Positions 26,157 to 36,540 of a stretch of 64,000 nt of DNA are shown piece after piece. Both the position numbers and the translations under genes were made by a program. The stretch comes from Desertibacillus haloalkaliphilus (GTDB taxonomy: Bacteria; Bacillota; Bacilli; Bacillales; KJ1-10-99). The stretch lies in the NCBI RefSeq assembly GCF_019039105.1, contig NZ_JAHPIV010000001.1:215382-279381 (forward strand). Direction: 5' to 3'. The stretch's first letter is position 1. Each line of letters begins with the position of its first letter. The notes below the pieces were generated by a model that saw only the letters and a program-made list of their open reading frames with translations, did no database searches and had not been told where the DNA came from.

Positions 26157-27158
26157 CTAATTTGTATAGAGATACATGAGTGTTGGTGAATTTGATTCTT
26201 TTACTAATTGTTTTAATCCAAACAGCTCTTGGTTTGGTAAAAATTGTGCTGCTGACATCGTAAAGAGCTGCCCAAACCCAAGTGCACTTTCATATCGAAC
26301 AACATCTAATTGGCCTAACCCAATATCTTCTCGTAACAATTCAATTGTGTCCTCTAAACTTCCTAATTCATCAATTAAACCTAACTCTTTCGCTTGAGAA
26401 CCACTATAGATGCGCCCATCTGCAAGCTCACGAACCCGTTCTTCAGATAAATTGTCTCGACCATCTGCAATGACTTGAACAAACTGGTCTTGCATTTCAT
26501 CAACCATCGCCTGGAGAAGTTGACGCTCTTCATCTCTCACTTCCCGTGTTGGTGACATAATATCTTTATAGGGACCACTTTTTATCGTTTCGATCTTAAT
26601 TCCAAACTCCTCTGCCAGTTCCGCTACATTGACCGATTGCATAATCACACCTAAAGACCCGGTAATCGTTGCTGAGTTAGCAACAATTCTATCTGCCGGT
26701 GCAGAGATGTAATAGCCGCCAGAAGCTGCTTGGCTTCCCATGGAAACGTAAATCGGTTTATCATATTCTTCTTTTATTTCAACAATTTTGTTATGGATTT
26801 CATCACTCTCTACGACTCCACCACCAGGCGAGTTGATTCGAATAATCATGCCTTCCACACTCGAATCCTCTGCAGCATGATCAAGCTTTGCTAGAAAGGA
26901 ACGGTGCCGATACGAAACAGGGTCTAGAATTGACGTACCAACCCCTTCTTGTATTATCCCGTTTACATCAAGCACAGCAATTTTCCCGCGGCCATTACCG
27001 CGATCAATCGTTGATTCAACAAATGTTTCACCTTCATCAACCGGATCAAAAATCCCTTCTAGGTTACCAAACGCAACCATTGTCACAGCATTAAAAGCCA
27101 CTGATCCTACAAATAACACAAGTGCAATGAACAGTGCTATCCAACGTTTTCTACTCAT
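26157..27158 (-). CDS. sppA: Signal peptide peptidase SppA
   Basis: A membrane-anchored serine/lysine protease that degrades cleaved signal peptides. It has 333 residues with one N-terminal helix (about 6-30) and an S49 peptidase domain outside the membrane. The nucleophile is Ser146 in QAASGGYY and the general base Lys198 in SGPYKDIMSP, 52 residues apart as in B. subtilis SppA. The oxyanion region INSPGGGV lies near 108. The ATG at 27158 follows AAGGAG; the GTG 9 bp earlier is within the ribosome-binding site. Operon sppA-yteJ. The divergent gap to nadK2 (27159-27458) shows no further gene. Confidence 0.96.
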   Translation of the reverse strand: MSRKRWIALFIALVLFVGSVAFNAVTMVAFGNLEGIFDPVDEGETFVESTIDRGNGRGKIAVLDVNGIIQEGVGTSILDPVSYRHRSFLAKLDHAAEDSSVEGMIIRINSPGGGVVESDEIHNKIVEIKEEYDKPIYVSMGSQAASGGYYISAPADRIVANSATITGSLGVIMQSVNVAELAEEFGIKIETIKSGPYKDIMSPTREVRDEERQLLQAMVDEMQDQFVQVIADGRDNLSEERVRELADGRIYSGSQAKELGLIDELGSLEDTIELLREDIGLGQLDVVRYESALGFGQLFTMSAAQFLPNQELFGLKQLVKESNSPTLMYLYTN

Positions 27159-27458
27159 CTGTTCCACTCCTTTTTATGAACATGCGATCTTCCTCTGCTT
27201 ACCTACTGTTTTAATGTCATGCCTACCATTGAAACCAAGACCTTTAAAAATAAGCTACCTTCATAAATCATACACCATAACCAGTGGACTTCTAGAGGAT
27301 GGCACTCAAATTGTTCGGAAAATCTTACATTTTCTTTAAATAATTGTATGATACCATAACAAATGATATCCATTCATCTGTTTTCTGAGCACAAGAATGA
27401 AATCGTTACCAACTAGGGAAACATAATCGTTAAGTACACAACAAAGGAGTTACATACT

Positions 27459-28256
27459 ATGCAAAATCGAAAACAACTATACTTCTCTCACAAACAAACA
27501 CCTGAACTAGCCAAAGTCGTCGAACCGTTAAAAGAACGCGCAGAAAAGGAAGGCTTTACGATTGTCTCTAACTATCGTCAAGCTGATATTATTGCAAGCA
27601 TCGGTGGGGATAATGCGTTTTTGCAAGCCATCCAGAAAACAGAATTTAAAGAGGATAGTCTCTATGTTGGTATCAGCCTTGATAACCTTGGCTTTTATAC
27701 CGATTTCCATATTAACGATACTGACCATTTAATGTCCTCAATTGCTAATGATGAAGTTGAAGTCCGTCGCTATCATACTCTCGAAGTAACCCTTGATAAC
27801 GAATCACCATTTTATTGCTTAAATGAATGCTCATTGCGATCAAATGTGATCAAAACGTTCGTCATCGATGTCTATATTGATGATACATACTTCGAGACGT
27901 TTCGCGGTGACGGGATGATTGTTTCCACACCTAGTGGTAGCACGGGGTACAATAAATCGGTTCGTGGTGCAATAGTTGACCCTCGAATCCCTTCGATGCA
28001 AGTGAGTGAAATTGCATCTATCAACAACAATGACTATCGGACGCTAGGAACGTCATTTATCCTAAGTGAGGATCGTCAGTTAAAATTAAAAATTGTCCAA
28101 GATGGGAATGATCATCCGATTATTGGAACTGATAATGAAGCATTAAGTATTCGACACGCACACGAACTACGTATTCGTCTAGCTGATAAAAACATTAAAG
28201 TGCTTAAGTTAAAAAACAATTCATTTTGGGATAGCATTCAACGTAAATTTTTATAA
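27459..28256 (+). CDS. nadK2: NAD kinase 2
   Basis: Phosphorylates NAD to NADP. It has 265 residues and matches the second NAD kinase of Bacillus (ytdI/ppnK2) by position beside sppA. The catalytic GGDN motif is at 49-52 (IASIGGDNAFLQA). The NE/D block (YCLNECSLRS) lies near 117, and TPSGSTGYNKSVRGAIVDP near 158. AAAGGAG lies 10 nt upstream of the ATG. It is a single gene with a terminator shared with the convergent amidohydrolase gene. Confidence 0.95.
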   Translation: MQNRKQLYFSHKQTPELAKVVEPLKERAEKEGFTIVSNYRQADIIASIGGDNAFLQAIQKTEFKEDSLYVGISLDNLGFYTDFHINDTDHLMSSIANDEVEVRRYHTLEVTLDNESPFYCLNECSLRSNVIKTFVIDVYIDDTYFETFRGDGMIVSTPSGSTGYNKSVRGAIVDPRIPSMQVSEIASINNNDYRTLGTSFILSEDRQLKLKIVQDGNDHPIIGTDNEALSIRHAHELRIRLADKNIKVLKLKNNSFWDSIQRKFL

Positions 28257-28263
28257 AATCATA

Positions 28264-28309
28264 AAGAGGCTGGAACAAAAGGTTGGTTTACCTTTTGTCC
28301 CAGCCCTTT
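28264..28309. terminator. Bidirectional terminator nadK2/ytcJ
   Basis: GGCTGGAACAAAAGG pairs with CCTTTTGTCCCAGCC across a short loop between convergent genes. Confidence 0.8.
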
Positions 28310-28329
28310 AATACTTAGGACAGAGTCAT

Positions 28330-29928
28330 TTAGTTACGTTCATACATGATTGTATCATCAACAACTGTCATCTCTACCGTCGCATTTAAAATATCATCTT
28401 CTTGTACCGCAAATAAATCACGGTCTAAGGCTGTAAAATCAGCTACAAAGCCGGTCGCTATACACCCTCTCGTTTGCTCTTTTCCTATTGCGTACGCACT
28501 CCCTTGAGTGAAAAGCTTAACAGCTTCATACCGTGATAGCTTTTGTTCTGGCAAGTAGCCTTGATGGTGTTGACCAGGCTTTTTGCGCGTAATCGACGCA
28601 TGGATGCCTAGAAGCGGGTCAACAGGTTCGATCGGTGCATCAGACCCACCCGCACAATGTAGACCTTGATCAAGTAACGTTTTCCATGCAAATGAAGACT
28701 GAAGCCGTTCCTCGCCAAGACGTTCCTCAACCCAAGGAAAATCTGAAACAACAAAACGCGGCTGAATATCTAAAATAACTGGTAAATCTCTCATCCGTTT
28801 GACTAGATCTTCACGGATCACTTGGGTATGTATGAGGCGATCGCGTTGATGATCAACCTTTAACGGATGCGCTTCAATCGCAGTTAATGCGTACTCAAGA
28901 GCCAAATCACCAATCGTATGGATGGCAACAGGCATATTGTAGTGTCGGGCTTTTTTCACAAGTTGTTTGAGTTCAGTGAGCGGATGAATGGCGACTCCTT
29001 GTGTCGTTGGATCGTCATCATATGGCTCACTTAATAATGCCGTACGTCCGCCGAGCGCCCCATCAGCAAAAATTTTCATCGCTCCTAACTCAATATAGTC
29101 GTTTACGTCCCGGTTATCCGGGTAGGCAGCAGCCATATCGTCGACAACCTCATGATGAACGAGTAAATGGGCTCGGAACTTTGTTCTTGTCCCATCAATG
29201 ACTTTTTTAAAAGCAGCTAACGTCCTCTCAAAGCCGCCATAATAATGTAAATCTTCGGTATGACCACCGACAAGCCCTTTACGAACCATATCCTTGACTG
29301 CCGTTGATAGCGCTTTTTCTATGTATGCTTCACTGACGGTTGGCACAACGGCTTTGACTAACTCTTGAGCATGGTCTAATAAATAACCCGTTGGTTCCTG
29401 GTTTTCATTACGAACAATCACACCACCAGTTGGCTCATTTGTATGTTTATCGATTCCAGCAAGTGTTAGGGCAGCTGAATTAGCAAGAATCGCATGACGA
29501 CAAACCCTTGTAAGCATCATCGGATTGTTTGGTGCAATTTCATCAAGTTCATACCGATTAAAAATTTTCTGATCAGCAAAATTATTTTCATTCCACCCCT
29601 CACCAATGATCCAATCATCACTGCTAGCCTCACTCACCTTTTTACAGAGCAACTCCTTCATTTCATCTGCGGAATGAACGTTCGATAGATCCAATTGAAT
29701 CAATTTTTCCCCGTGCATGATCATATGGAGATGGCTATCAACAAAGCCTGGATAGATATAAGCCCCCTTTACATCAATTTGTTTATCTATATGATCTGCA
29801 TACGTGCTTATAAGCTCGTCTCTCGAACCAATGGCTTCAATTATACCGTTATCAACAAAAACAGCATCAACTGTTTCTCTCTCATCTCGTAGTGTATAAA
29901 AAGTCCCACCGTACCATAACGTACCCAT
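28330..29928 (-). CDS. ytcJ: Amidohydrolase 3 family metal-dependent hydrolase
   Basis: A 532-residue amidohydrolase of the YtcJ-like group; the physiological substrate is unknown. The urease-type metal centre is visible: HxH in DSHLHMIMHG near residue 68, a later His in IHTIGDLALE near 340, and Asp in GGSDAPIEP near 427. The ATG at 29928 is chosen because AAAGGGTG lies 6 nt upstream; the GTG three codons earlier overlaps it. It is located downstream of ytcI, as in B. subtilis, but with its own terminator between the genes. Confidence 0.9.
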   Translation of the reverse strand: MGTLWYGGTFYTLRDERETVDAVFVDNGIIEAIGSRDELISTYADHIDKQIDVKGAYIYPGFVDSHLHMIMHGEKLIQLDLSNVHSADEMKELLCKKVSEASSDDWIIGEGWNENNFADQKIFNRYELDEIAPNNPMMLTRVCRHAILANSAALTLAGIDKHTNEPTGGVIVRNENQEPTGYLLDHAQELVKAVVPTVSEAYIEKALSTAVKDMVRKGLVGGHTEDLHYYGGFERTLAAFKKVIDGTRTKFRAHLLVHHEVVDDMAAAYPDNRDVNDYIELGAMKIFADGALGGRTALLSEPYDDDPTTQGVAIHPLTELKQLVKKARHYNMPVAIHTIGDLALEYALTAIEAHPLKVDHQRDRLIHTQVIREDLVKRMRDLPVILDIQPRFVVSDFPWVEERLGEERLQSSFAWKTLLDQGLHCAGGSDAPIEPVDPLLGIHASITRKKPGQHHQGYLPEQKLSRYEAVKLFTQGSAYAIGKEQTRGCIATGFVADFTALDRDLFAVQEDDILNATVEMTVVDDTIMYERN

Positions 29929-30050
29929 AACGATCACCCTTTGCCTGTCTAATTATGTACTTCTTTATCGTGACAAAATCCATTTTGTTTTGCAAGCGCT
30001 TCGGCCACAAGGGTTATGATCTACCACTCTCATCCTTCATTAAAGCTAGA

Positions 30051-30084
30051 AAAAAAACAGGCTTGTCCCATTGACAAACCTGTT
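30051..30084 (-). terminator. Terminator of ytcI
   Basis: On the minus strand AACAGGTTTGTC pairs with GACAAGCCTGTT and is followed by TTTTTTCT. Confidence 0.85.
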
Positions 30085-30110
30085 CGAACGTTCTTTTTTA
30101 ATTTGTTTAA

Positions 30111-31694
30111 TTACGCACGCGCTTTTTCTTGCTGACGTAATTCAATACGACGAATCTTACCTGAAGATGTTTTCGGTAGATCACTAACAAATTCAATCTT
30201 ACGCGGATATTTATATGGCGCCGTTAAGGTTTTTACATGATCCTGTAGATCCTGAATGATGTTTTCTTTGTTGACATCATCAGGGTTACGTAAGACGATA
30301 AATGCTTTGACAACATTCCCACGGACTTCATCTGGACTTGCAACGACGGCACACTCTTTTACATCCGCATGCTTCGTTAACGCATCCTCTACTTCAAATG
30401 GTCCAATCGTATAACCTGAGCTAATGATAATGTCATCACTTCGACCCTCAAACCAGAAGTAACCATCCTCATCCATGCTCGCTTGGTCACCTGTCACATA
30501 GTAATCACCACGATACGCTGCTGCTGTACGTTCTGGGTCTTTGTAGTATTCTTTAAATAATGCTGGCGCGTCCTTATGAATAGCGATATCACCAACTTCA
30601 CCTGGTTTCACAGGTTGGCCATCCTCATTAATAATTTCAACTTGGTTTCCTGGGGTTGGTTTACCCATTGATCCAGGTTTGATGTCCATCCCAAGCAAAG
30701 TTCCAACAATTAGTGTATTTTCCGTTTGACCATAGCCATCACGGACATCAACACCAAATGCCTCCTTAAACGTCTCAATCACTTGACGGTTTAGTGGCTC
30801 ACCCGCTGATACCGTACTTCTTAAGTTTGGTACTGAAAACTCCTTAATTTCTTCAACCTTTGACATTAAACGATACTCCGTTGGTGTACAACAAAGTACA
30901 TCAATTTCTTGATCTTGAAGGAGCTGCAAATACGTCTTAGGTTCGAATTTGCCATGATAAACAAAAGCTGTTGCCCCAACTCCAATCGTTGATAAAAACG
31001 GACTCCAAATCCACTTTTGCCAGCCAGGTGCTGCCGTTGCCCAAACTTTATCTCCTTCTTTCACATCTAACCACATTTTTGAAGCAACTTGCAAGTGAGC
31101 ATACGCCCAACCATGAGTGTGCACAACTGCTTTAGGGTTCCCTGTTGTCCCTGACGTATATGGAAGGAACGCTGTTTCATCACGTTTTGTTTTTGCACCT
31201 TCATAGTAACCGCTTTCATTTCTAGCCAGTTCATCTAATGCGACCCAGCCTTCTGCTGAATTGCCGATAATAAATTTATGTGTAAGTGAAGGTGTCTCTT
31301 CATTAATCGCATCAACCTCTCCAATAAATTGGTGAAACGATACGACCGCCTTAGCTTCAGAGTGATTAATACGATAGCTTAAATCTTTGGCACGTAGCAT
31401 CTCTGAACAAGGAATAATAACAAGTCCAGCTTTCAAACAAGCCAAATACGTAAAATACGCTTCGGGCAAACGTGGAAGTGTTAATAATATACGATCTCCT
31501 TTTTTTAAGCCCTGACTTAATAAAGCATTTGCTATTTTATTGGTCTGTTCGACCAGTTCAGAGTATGTAACCTCAATGTTCTCACCTTCATCATTGAGCC
31601 ACTTAATCGCTAGCTTGTCCTCTTGGTTTGCATACTTTTCAACTTCTTGTGATAAGTTGTAAAACTCTGGTGCAATTAAATCTTCGCGCTTCAT
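30111..31694 (-). CDS. ytcI: Acyl-CoA synthetase (AMP-forming), YtcI
   Basis: A 527-residue ANL-superfamily adenylating enzyme that activates a short or medium carboxylic acid to its CoA thioester. The P-loop LPYTSGTTGNPKAVVH lies near residue 173. The aromatic/acidic motif DGYGQTENTL lies near 325, YVTGDQASMDEDGYFWFEGR is the hinge region, and the C-terminal catalytic lysine is in KTSSGKIRRIELR. It is related to AcsA in this window but is a separate, shorter type. Position between ytcJ and sspA matches B. subtilis YtcI. GGGGGAAA precedes the ATG. Substrate chain length cannot be told from sequence. Confidence 0.92.
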   Translation of the reverse strand: MKREDLIAPEFYNLSQEVEKYANQEDKLAIKWLNDEGENIEVTYSELVEQTNKIANALLSQGLKKGDRILLTLPRLPEAYFTYLACLKAGLVIIPCSEMLRAKDLSYRINHSEAKAVVSFHQFIGEVDAINEETPSLTHKFIIGNSAEGWVALDELARNESGYYEGAKTKRDETAFLPYTSGTTGNPKAVVHTHGWAYAHLQVASKMWLDVKEGDKVWATAAPGWQKWIWSPFLSTIGVGATAFVYHGKFEPKTYLQLLQDQEIDVLCCTPTEYRLMSKVEEIKEFSVPNLRSTVSAGEPLNRQVIETFKEAFGVDVRDGYGQTENTLIVGTLLGMDIKPGSMGKPTPGNQVEIINEDGQPVKPGEVGDIAIHKDAPALFKEYYKDPERTAAAYRGDYYVTGDQASMDEDGYFWFEGRSDDIIISSGYTIGPFEVEDALTKHADVKECAVVASPDEVRGNVVKAFIVLRNPDDVNKENIIQDLQDHVKTLTAPYKYPRKIEFVSDLPKTSSGKIRRIELRQQEKARA

Positions 31695-31828
31695 ACATTT
31701 TCCCCCTCAGCAATTGTAGTCTCCCTATATTATACAGAAAAAAATAATTTTTTTGAATAATTAATTATAAAAAAATAAAAAATTATTAAAAAATATTAAC
31801 CAAGTGGGAAAATGAAAAAATACAGAAA

Positions 31829-31897
31829 ATGCGCAAGGCGCCCGATTGTCGGCGACGAGACCGAAGTGACCTCGAGCCGATGGCGCCTGAAGCTAGA
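31829..31897. repeat. GC-rich extragenic hairpin element
   Basis: AGGCGCC (about 31838) pairs with GGCGCCT (about 31882), with inner arms GTCGGC/GCCGAT and CGAGACC/GACCTCG. This gives one long compact hairpin followed by GAAGCTAGACAA. Base composition is much richer in G+C than the A/T-rich surroundings. It lies between the sspA terminator and the ytcI start; the gap 31695-31950 holds no gene. Confidence 0.65.
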
Positions 31898-31925
31898 CAA
31901 AAAGGGAGCGGTACATACCGCTCCC
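31898..31925 (-). terminator. Terminator of sspA
   Basis: GGGAGCGGTA and TACCGCTCCC form a perfect 10-bp stem, followed on the minus strand by TTTTTG. Confidence 0.9.
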
Positions 31926-31950
31926 TTACAGCCATATATTAAGGTTTTAA

Positions 31951-32163
31951 TTATTGTTGTTGGAAACCATTCATTTGCTGTTGTGCAGTTCGTACAAGAC
32001 GCTTCGTAATTTCTCCACCAACTGAACCGTTTGCACGAGATGTAGAGTCTGCACCTAGTTGTACACCAAACTCTTGAGCGATCTCAACTTTCATTTGGTC
32101 TAGTGCTTGCTCAACACCAGGAACTAATAATTGGTTGCTGTTGCTGCTGTTGTTGTTTGCCAT
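31951..32163 (-). CDS. sspA: Alpha/beta-type small acid-soluble spore protein
   Basis: A 70-residue DNA-binding SASP that coats and protects spore DNA. The family block [20 protein letters not shown] is followed by [20 protein letters not shown] and [12 protein letters not shown]. The GPR protease recognition site is visible as [10 protein letters not shown] strong GGAGGTG lies 7 nt upstream of the ATG, with a sigma-G-like promoter further up. It is a single gene, in the position of B. subtilis sspA between thiI and ytcI; direct proof of an endospore former. Confidence 0.97.
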   Translation of the reverse strand: MANNNSSNSNQLLVPGVEQALDQMKVEIAQEFGVQLGADSTSRANGSVGGEITKRLVRTAQQQMNGFQQQ

Positions 32164-32188
32164 TTGTAATCACCTCCTTTGTTACCTA

Positions 32189-32218
32189 TATAGTGTGTAC
32201 TTCAGCGAAAAGACATAC
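32189..32218 (-). promoter_or_regulatory. Sigma-G-like promoter of sspA
   Basis: On the minus strand GTATG (32214-32218), 18-nt spacer, then CACTATA (32189-32195). The sigma-G consensus is GHATR, 17-18 nt, CATNHTA; there is one mismatch in the -10 box. Confidence 0.6.
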
Positions 32219-32260
32219 TGATTTTTGATTGGTAATTGTTTCATTTTAAACTGAAACGAG

Positions 32261-32305
32261 AAAAGCCTTGGACTAAAGACGGTTACCGTTGGTCCAAGGC
32301 TTTCT
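32261..32305 (-). terminator. Terminator of the nifZ-thiI operon
   Basis: AAAAGCCTTGGAC pairs with GTCCAAGGCTTTC, a 12-bp stem; T-residues follow on the minus strand. Confidence 0.85.
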
Positions 32306-32320
32306 TAAGACGATATTTTA

Positions 32321-33526
32321 TTAAAATAACTCTTCAAAACTTTTGTCCACCGTTTGATTCGCACTGATTTCAATGACTTCCGTTCCTGCTACGGCTTCAT
32401 CAATGTATGAATCATAGTCAACATATTGCTCAAACTTATTTGCATGCTCGCGCTTTGGCTTTGTTTTTGAATCCGGCGGCAAAAAGATCGTACAACAGTC
32501 CTCAAAAGGAAGAATAGACGTCTCATAGGTCCCTATTTTATGAGCAATATCTATAACCTCAACCTTGTCCATTGTAATCAGTGGTCGTAAAATCGGCAAG
32601 GTGGTTACTTCATTGATCGTATGCATACTTTCGAGTGTCTGACTGGCAACTTGTCCTAGGCTTTCTCCATTAACAATCGCTAGCGCCTGTTCTTTCGTCG
32701 CAATCGCTTCACTAATACGATACATCATTCGACGCATAATCGTCATTTCAAAATTACTAGGTACTTTTTCGTGAATATGCTTTTGCAAGTTCGTAAATGG
32801 AACAACATGTAAACGAATTGTTCCACCAAACGTTGCTAAAATTTTTGTGAGATCTTCCACTTTTTGCTTCGCACGTTCATTTGTGTATGGAGGGCTATGA
32901 AAATGAATCGCTTCAAGCGCAGCTCCACGCTTCATGGCTAAATAGCCAGCGACAGGGCTATCGATCCCACCTGAAAGCATGAGCATGACTTTTCCACTTG
33001 TGCCAACCGGCAGACCGCCCGCTCCAGCAATCGTTCCACAACTGATATATGTGGCACCTTCGCGAACCTCAACCTTTACTTCTACATCTGGGTGATGTAC
33101 ATCAACTGATAAATGATTAAGGTTCTTTAAAATATGGCCACCAATAAGCGGATTCAATTCTTGTGAATTAATTGGGAACGGTTTGTAAGCACGACGCGCA
33201 TTGACTTTAAATGTCTTTGCATCAGCACCAGATGCTTGGAGTGCCCAAAGCGCCCCTTCTTGAATTTGTTCAATTTCATTTTCTACTTTTAATGCAAGAC
33301 TTAACGATTGAACACCAAAAACATCTTTGACACGATCAATAATTGGTTCATGTGGTTCATCATTTAATTCAATGAACATTCGTCCAAATGTTCGTCTTAC
33401 TTTGCAATTTGGAAATGGCTTAATTACAGCTTTAATATTCTTTTGTAGCTTTCGTTCGAACTCCGACCGATTTTTCCCTTTTAAAGCAATTTCTCCATAA
33501 CGGATTAAAATATGATCATACTTCAT
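32321..33526 (-). CDS. thiI: tRNA 4-thiouridine synthase ThiI
   Basis: Adenylates U8 of tRNA and inserts sulfur to give s4U; in some bacteria it also serves thiazole synthesis. It has 401 residues: ferredoxin-like and THUMP domains (about 1-165), then the PP-loop [19 protein letters not shown] near 181-200. There is no C-terminal rhodanese domain, as is usual for Bacillus ThiI. The ATG follows TAGATAGC with only a weak Shine-Dalgarno, 5 bp behind the nifZ stop, so translational coupling with nifZ is likely. NifZ supplies the persulfide. Confidence 0.96.
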   Translation of the reverse strand: MKYDHILIRYGEIALKGKNRSEFERKLQKNIKAVIKPFPNCKVRRTFGRMFIELNDEPHEPIIDRVKDVFGVQSLSLALKVENEIEQIQEGALWALQASGADAKTFKVNARRAYKPFPINSQELNPLIGGHILKNLNHLSVDVHHPDVEVKVEVREGATYISCGTIAGAGGLPVGTSGKVMLMLSGGIDSPVAGYLAMKRGAALEAIHFHSPPYTNERAKQKVEDLTKILATFGGTIRLHVVPFTNLQKHIHEKVPSNFEMTIMRRMMYRISEAIATKEQALAIVNGESLGQVASQTLESMHTINEVTTLPILRPLITMDKVEVIDIAHKIGTYETSILPFEDCCTIFLPPDSKTKPKREHANKFEQYVDYDSYIDEAVAGTEVIEISANQTVDKSFEELF

Positions 33527-33531
33527 GCTAT

Positions 33532-34674
33532 CTACCTCATTACGTCCAATAATTCTGGTGTTATTTTTTTCATAACATTTACAAATTCTACCAATTCAAC
33601 TTCTTCGTTCTCAAAAGAAAAACTAACACGTATGGCACTACTCGCTCGCTCATGACCTAGACCAGCAGCGACTAATACACGACTCGGTTCAGCCAATTTT
33701 GATGAACAAGCGGACTTTGTCGAAACGTAAATCTGCTTTTTTGTTAAGGCTTGGATAACGACCTCTGGCTTCACCCCAACGATCGAAAAATTAACGATAT
33801 GTGGAGCTGAATGTTCCTTTGATGTATTGACGACAATCCCATCAAGTGTCTCTAACTCATCGATTAGCATTCTTTTTAAGCCTTCTATTTTTTTTATTTC
33901 TTTCTGAGACTGCTCTACACTTAATCGCAATGCCTTAGCCAGTGCAATAATTCCAGCGGTATTTTCTGTTCCTGCACGGAATTGCAACTCTTGAACGCCA
34001 CCATGCATCAATGGAAATAGTGTAACCCCTTCTCTTATATATAAAACACCTGTCCCTTTTAAGCCATGAAACTTATGTCCAGAGATCGTACATAAATCAA
34101 TTCCCTTCATACTCAAGTTCAATGGTACTTTTGTTACCCCTTGAACATGATCAACATGGAAATGGATCTTTGGATGATCAGCTACAACCTTAGCAATCTC
34201 TTCAATTGGTTGTACCGATCCTAATTCATTATTGACATGAATCATCGAGATCAGAATGGTTTCTTTACGGATGGCTTTTTTTACATCCTCTACTGACACT
34301 AATCCGTGCTTATCAACAGGTACATACGTGATATCAAATCCCAGCTTCTCCAACTGTTGGAAAATCTCATAACTAGAAGCGTGCTCTACCTCAGTTGTGA
34401 TCAAATGCTTTCCCCTGTTTTGATGCTGAAGGGCAATCCCTTTAATCGCTAAGTTATTTCCTTCAGTACCTCCTGATGTAAAGATCACTTCGCGCGGACG
34501 AACACTAAGGATGGAAGAGATCACTTCCCTGGCTTGTGTTAACAGCCGTTCAGCCTCTGCCCCTAAGCTGTGTAATGACGACGGATTACCAAAATAACGC
34601 TCTGAGACGCTCGTAAAGGTCTTTAACACTTCGGGGTAAGGTTTTGTCGTTGCACTATTATCAAAATAGATCAT
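33532..34674 (-). CDS. nifZ: Cysteine desulfurase NifZ (IscS-like)
   Basis: PLP-dependent removal of sulfur from cysteine, giving a persulfide for ThiI. A 380-residue class V aminotransferase fold: it starts [16 protein letters not shown], has the PLP lysine K201 in [10 protein letters not shown], and the active-site Cys323 in KSACSSK. The short loop around the cysteine suits a dedicated desulfurase partner. The ATG at 34674 and the GTG at 34677 are both possible starts behind AAGGAG. It forms an operon with thiI, as in B. subtilis, where NifZ-ThiI is a sufficient s4U pair. The upstream gap (34675-34999) holds no gene. Confidence 0.94.
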   Translation of the reverse strand: MIYFDNSATTKPYPEVLKTFTSVSERYFGNPSSLHSLGAEAERLLTQAREVISSILSVRPREVIFTSGGTEGNNLAIKGIALQHQNRGKHLITTEVEHASSYEIFQQLEKLGFDITYVPVDKHGLVSVEDVKKAIRKETILISMIHVNNELGSVQPIEEIAKVVADHPKIHFHVDHVQGVTKVPLNLSMKGIDLCTISGHKFHGLKGTGVLYIREGVTLFPLMHGGVQELQFRAGTENTAGIIALAKALRLSVEQSQKEIKKIEGLKRMLIDELETLDGIVVNTSKEHSAPHIVNFSIVGVKPEVVIQALTKKQIYVSTKSACSSKLAEPSRVLVAAGLGHERASSAIRVSFSFENEEVELVEFVNVMKKITPELLDVMR

Positions 34675-34999
34675 CACCTTATGACTCCTTTGTTACCTTT
34701 TCTGAAACGATTTGCATCACTATATGTTATCACAATTCGACTCATTAACAAACGATAATCACAAACTAATAACCAAACAACTTTATATGTTAGCGCTTCC
34801 ATTATTGTGAATATTACGAAAAGGGGTGAAAATGGTGAATATCGTCGAAAATTAGTAGATAAAAAGACCTGTTCGAACAATCAAAACTCGCTAAATATTC
34901 CATCTTTTATTATTTCAATATATTTTCAAAAAAATTATGATAAGATACGTTTAGTTCAATATTCATCTATTCTTAACAATCAATAATGGAGGAAAAGAT

Positions 35000-36352
35000 A
35001 TGAAAACAAACATGTCTAATAAGGAAGTACTCGCGATTGGATTAATGATGTTTGCGCTATTTCTCGGCGCAGGAAACATGATTTTTCCACCAGCAATGGG
35101 ACAAGAGTCTGGTACAAATGTCTGGATGGCTACCCTCGGATTTCTCATTACCGGTGTAGGCCTACCCGTTTTAGCTGTAATTGCGATTGCACGTACAGGT
35201 GGTAACCTGCAAAGCCTAGCAAACAGAATTAATCCGCTATTCGGAGTCATCTTTACGTTAACAATGTATTTAGCGATCGGTCCATTTTTCGGGATCCCAC
35301 GTACAGCTACAGTTGCCTTTGAAATCGGTGGCATCCCATTTTTACCAGAATCGTTAAATCCAAATGGATTGCCACTTTTCATTTATTCAATCGTCTTTTT
35401 CGGGATTACGTTTTGGTTAGCGTTAAATCCATCAAAATTAGTCGGACGAATTGGGAAAGTGTTAACACCAATCCTATTATTACTAATTACGATTTTAACG
35501 ATTCGTGGTATTGCATCACCTATGGGTTCATTTACTGAGCCAGGTGAAGCCTATCAAACCGCTTCGCTGGCAACAGGATTTCTTGAAGGCTACCTAACGA
35601 TGGATACCATTGCAGCACTAGTCTTTGGAATTGTCGTCATTTCTCGGATTAAAGAACAAGGAATCACAGATCAAAAGATGATTGCTTCGACAACGATTAA
35701 AGCAGGCGTAATTGCAGGTATCGGTTTATCACTCGTTTATTTATCCCTCGCCTACCTTGGTGCATCTAGTGTTGAAACGATTGGCTCATTAGATAATGGC
35801 GGTGCGATTCTATCTGGTGTTGCAACAGCTTTGTTCGGAACAATTGGTACGATCATTTTAGCCCTTGTTATCACGTTTGCCTGCCTAACGACATCAGTAG
35901 GGTTAGTATCAGCTTGCGGTGAGTATTTTGTGAAAATTATGCCAAAAATACCTTATGCTGTCACTGTTGGTATCCTTTGCCTATTTAGCTTGACAATGGC
36001 TAATATGGGATTATCTCAGTTAATCAGTGTGTCATTGCCAGTTCTAGTAGCAATCTATCCAATCGCGATTGTTCTCATCGTACTATCTTTCCTTCATAAA
36101 TCCTTTAACGGATATAGTCAAGTGTACACCGGCGGAGTTATTGGCGCCGCGATCGTCAGCATTACAGATGGTCTAAAAGCAACGGAACTAAACATCGAAG
36201 CGATTATATCTATCTATAACTTCATTCCACTCTATGCTGAAGGCATTGGCTGGTTAGTTCCTGCCATCCTCGGTTCAATTATTGGGTACTTTATTGGTAG
36301 AGGGAATAAAAATGACCCATCAGCCGAAATATCGGCTTCAAAAGCTTCATAG
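35000..36352 (+). CDS. braB: Branched-chain amino acid carrier (BrnQ/BraB family)
   Basis: Sodium- or proton-coupled import of leucine, isoleucine and valine. A 450-residue polytopic protein with about 12 hydrophobic helices and the family opening IGLMMFALFLGAGNMIFPPAMGQESG. The cytoplasmic C-terminal tail is short and polar. GGAGG lies 9 nt upstream of the ATG. A CodY-like box is possible at 34921-34935 (3 mismatches to the 15-bp consensus), which would fit nutrient control, but the A/T-rich background makes this weak. It occupies the braB site between nifZ and ezrA. Confidence 0.93.
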   Translation: MKTNMSNKEVLAIGLMMFALFLGAGNMIFPPAMGQESGTNVWMATLGFLITGVGLPVLAVIAIARTGGNLQSLANRINPLFGVIFTLTMYLAIGPFFGIPRTATVAFEIGGIPFLPESLNPNGLPLFIYSIVFFGITFWLALNPSKLVGRIGKVLTPILLLLITILTIRGIASPMGSFTEPGEAYQTASLATGFLEGYLTMDTIAALVFGIVVISRIKEQGITDQKMIASTTIKAGVIAGIGLSLVYLSLAYLGASSVETIGSLDNGGAILSGVATALFGTIGTIILALVITFACLTTSVGLVSACGEYFVKIMPKIPYAVTVGILCLFSLTMANMGLSQLISVSLPVLVAIYPIAIVLIVLSFLHKSFNGYSQVYTGGVIGAAIVSITDGLKATELNIEAIISIYNFIPLYAEGIGWLVPAILGSIIGYFIGRGNKNDPSAEISASKAS

Positions 36353-36354
36353 CA

Positions 36355-36406
36355 AAAAACAAAAGGGAGATTCGTCCAGCCTTTTCACTGGTACGACTCC
36401 CTTTTC
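36355..36406 (+). terminator. Terminator of braB
   Basis: AAAAGGGAG pairs with CTCCCTTTT, with an inner CGT/ACG pairing. Confidence 0.75.
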
Positions 36407-36540
36407 TCATGCCGTTAAAAAGGTTGTGCCATTCCAAAGAATAGTCACACGACACGTTTTATTTACAACTGTACTCATCACGTATTTGTAACTGTACATC
36501 AACTAGAATGATCCGATTAAGCAAATACAGAGACGACTAT

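Noticed and set aside
34674..34880. 68-codon minus-strand frame upstream of nifZ
   Set aside because: No ribosome-binding site; it sits in the regulatory gap between divergent nifZ and braB.
34921..34935. CodY box before braB
   Set aside because: Three mismatches in a stretch of A and T; kept only as a remark in the braB entry.
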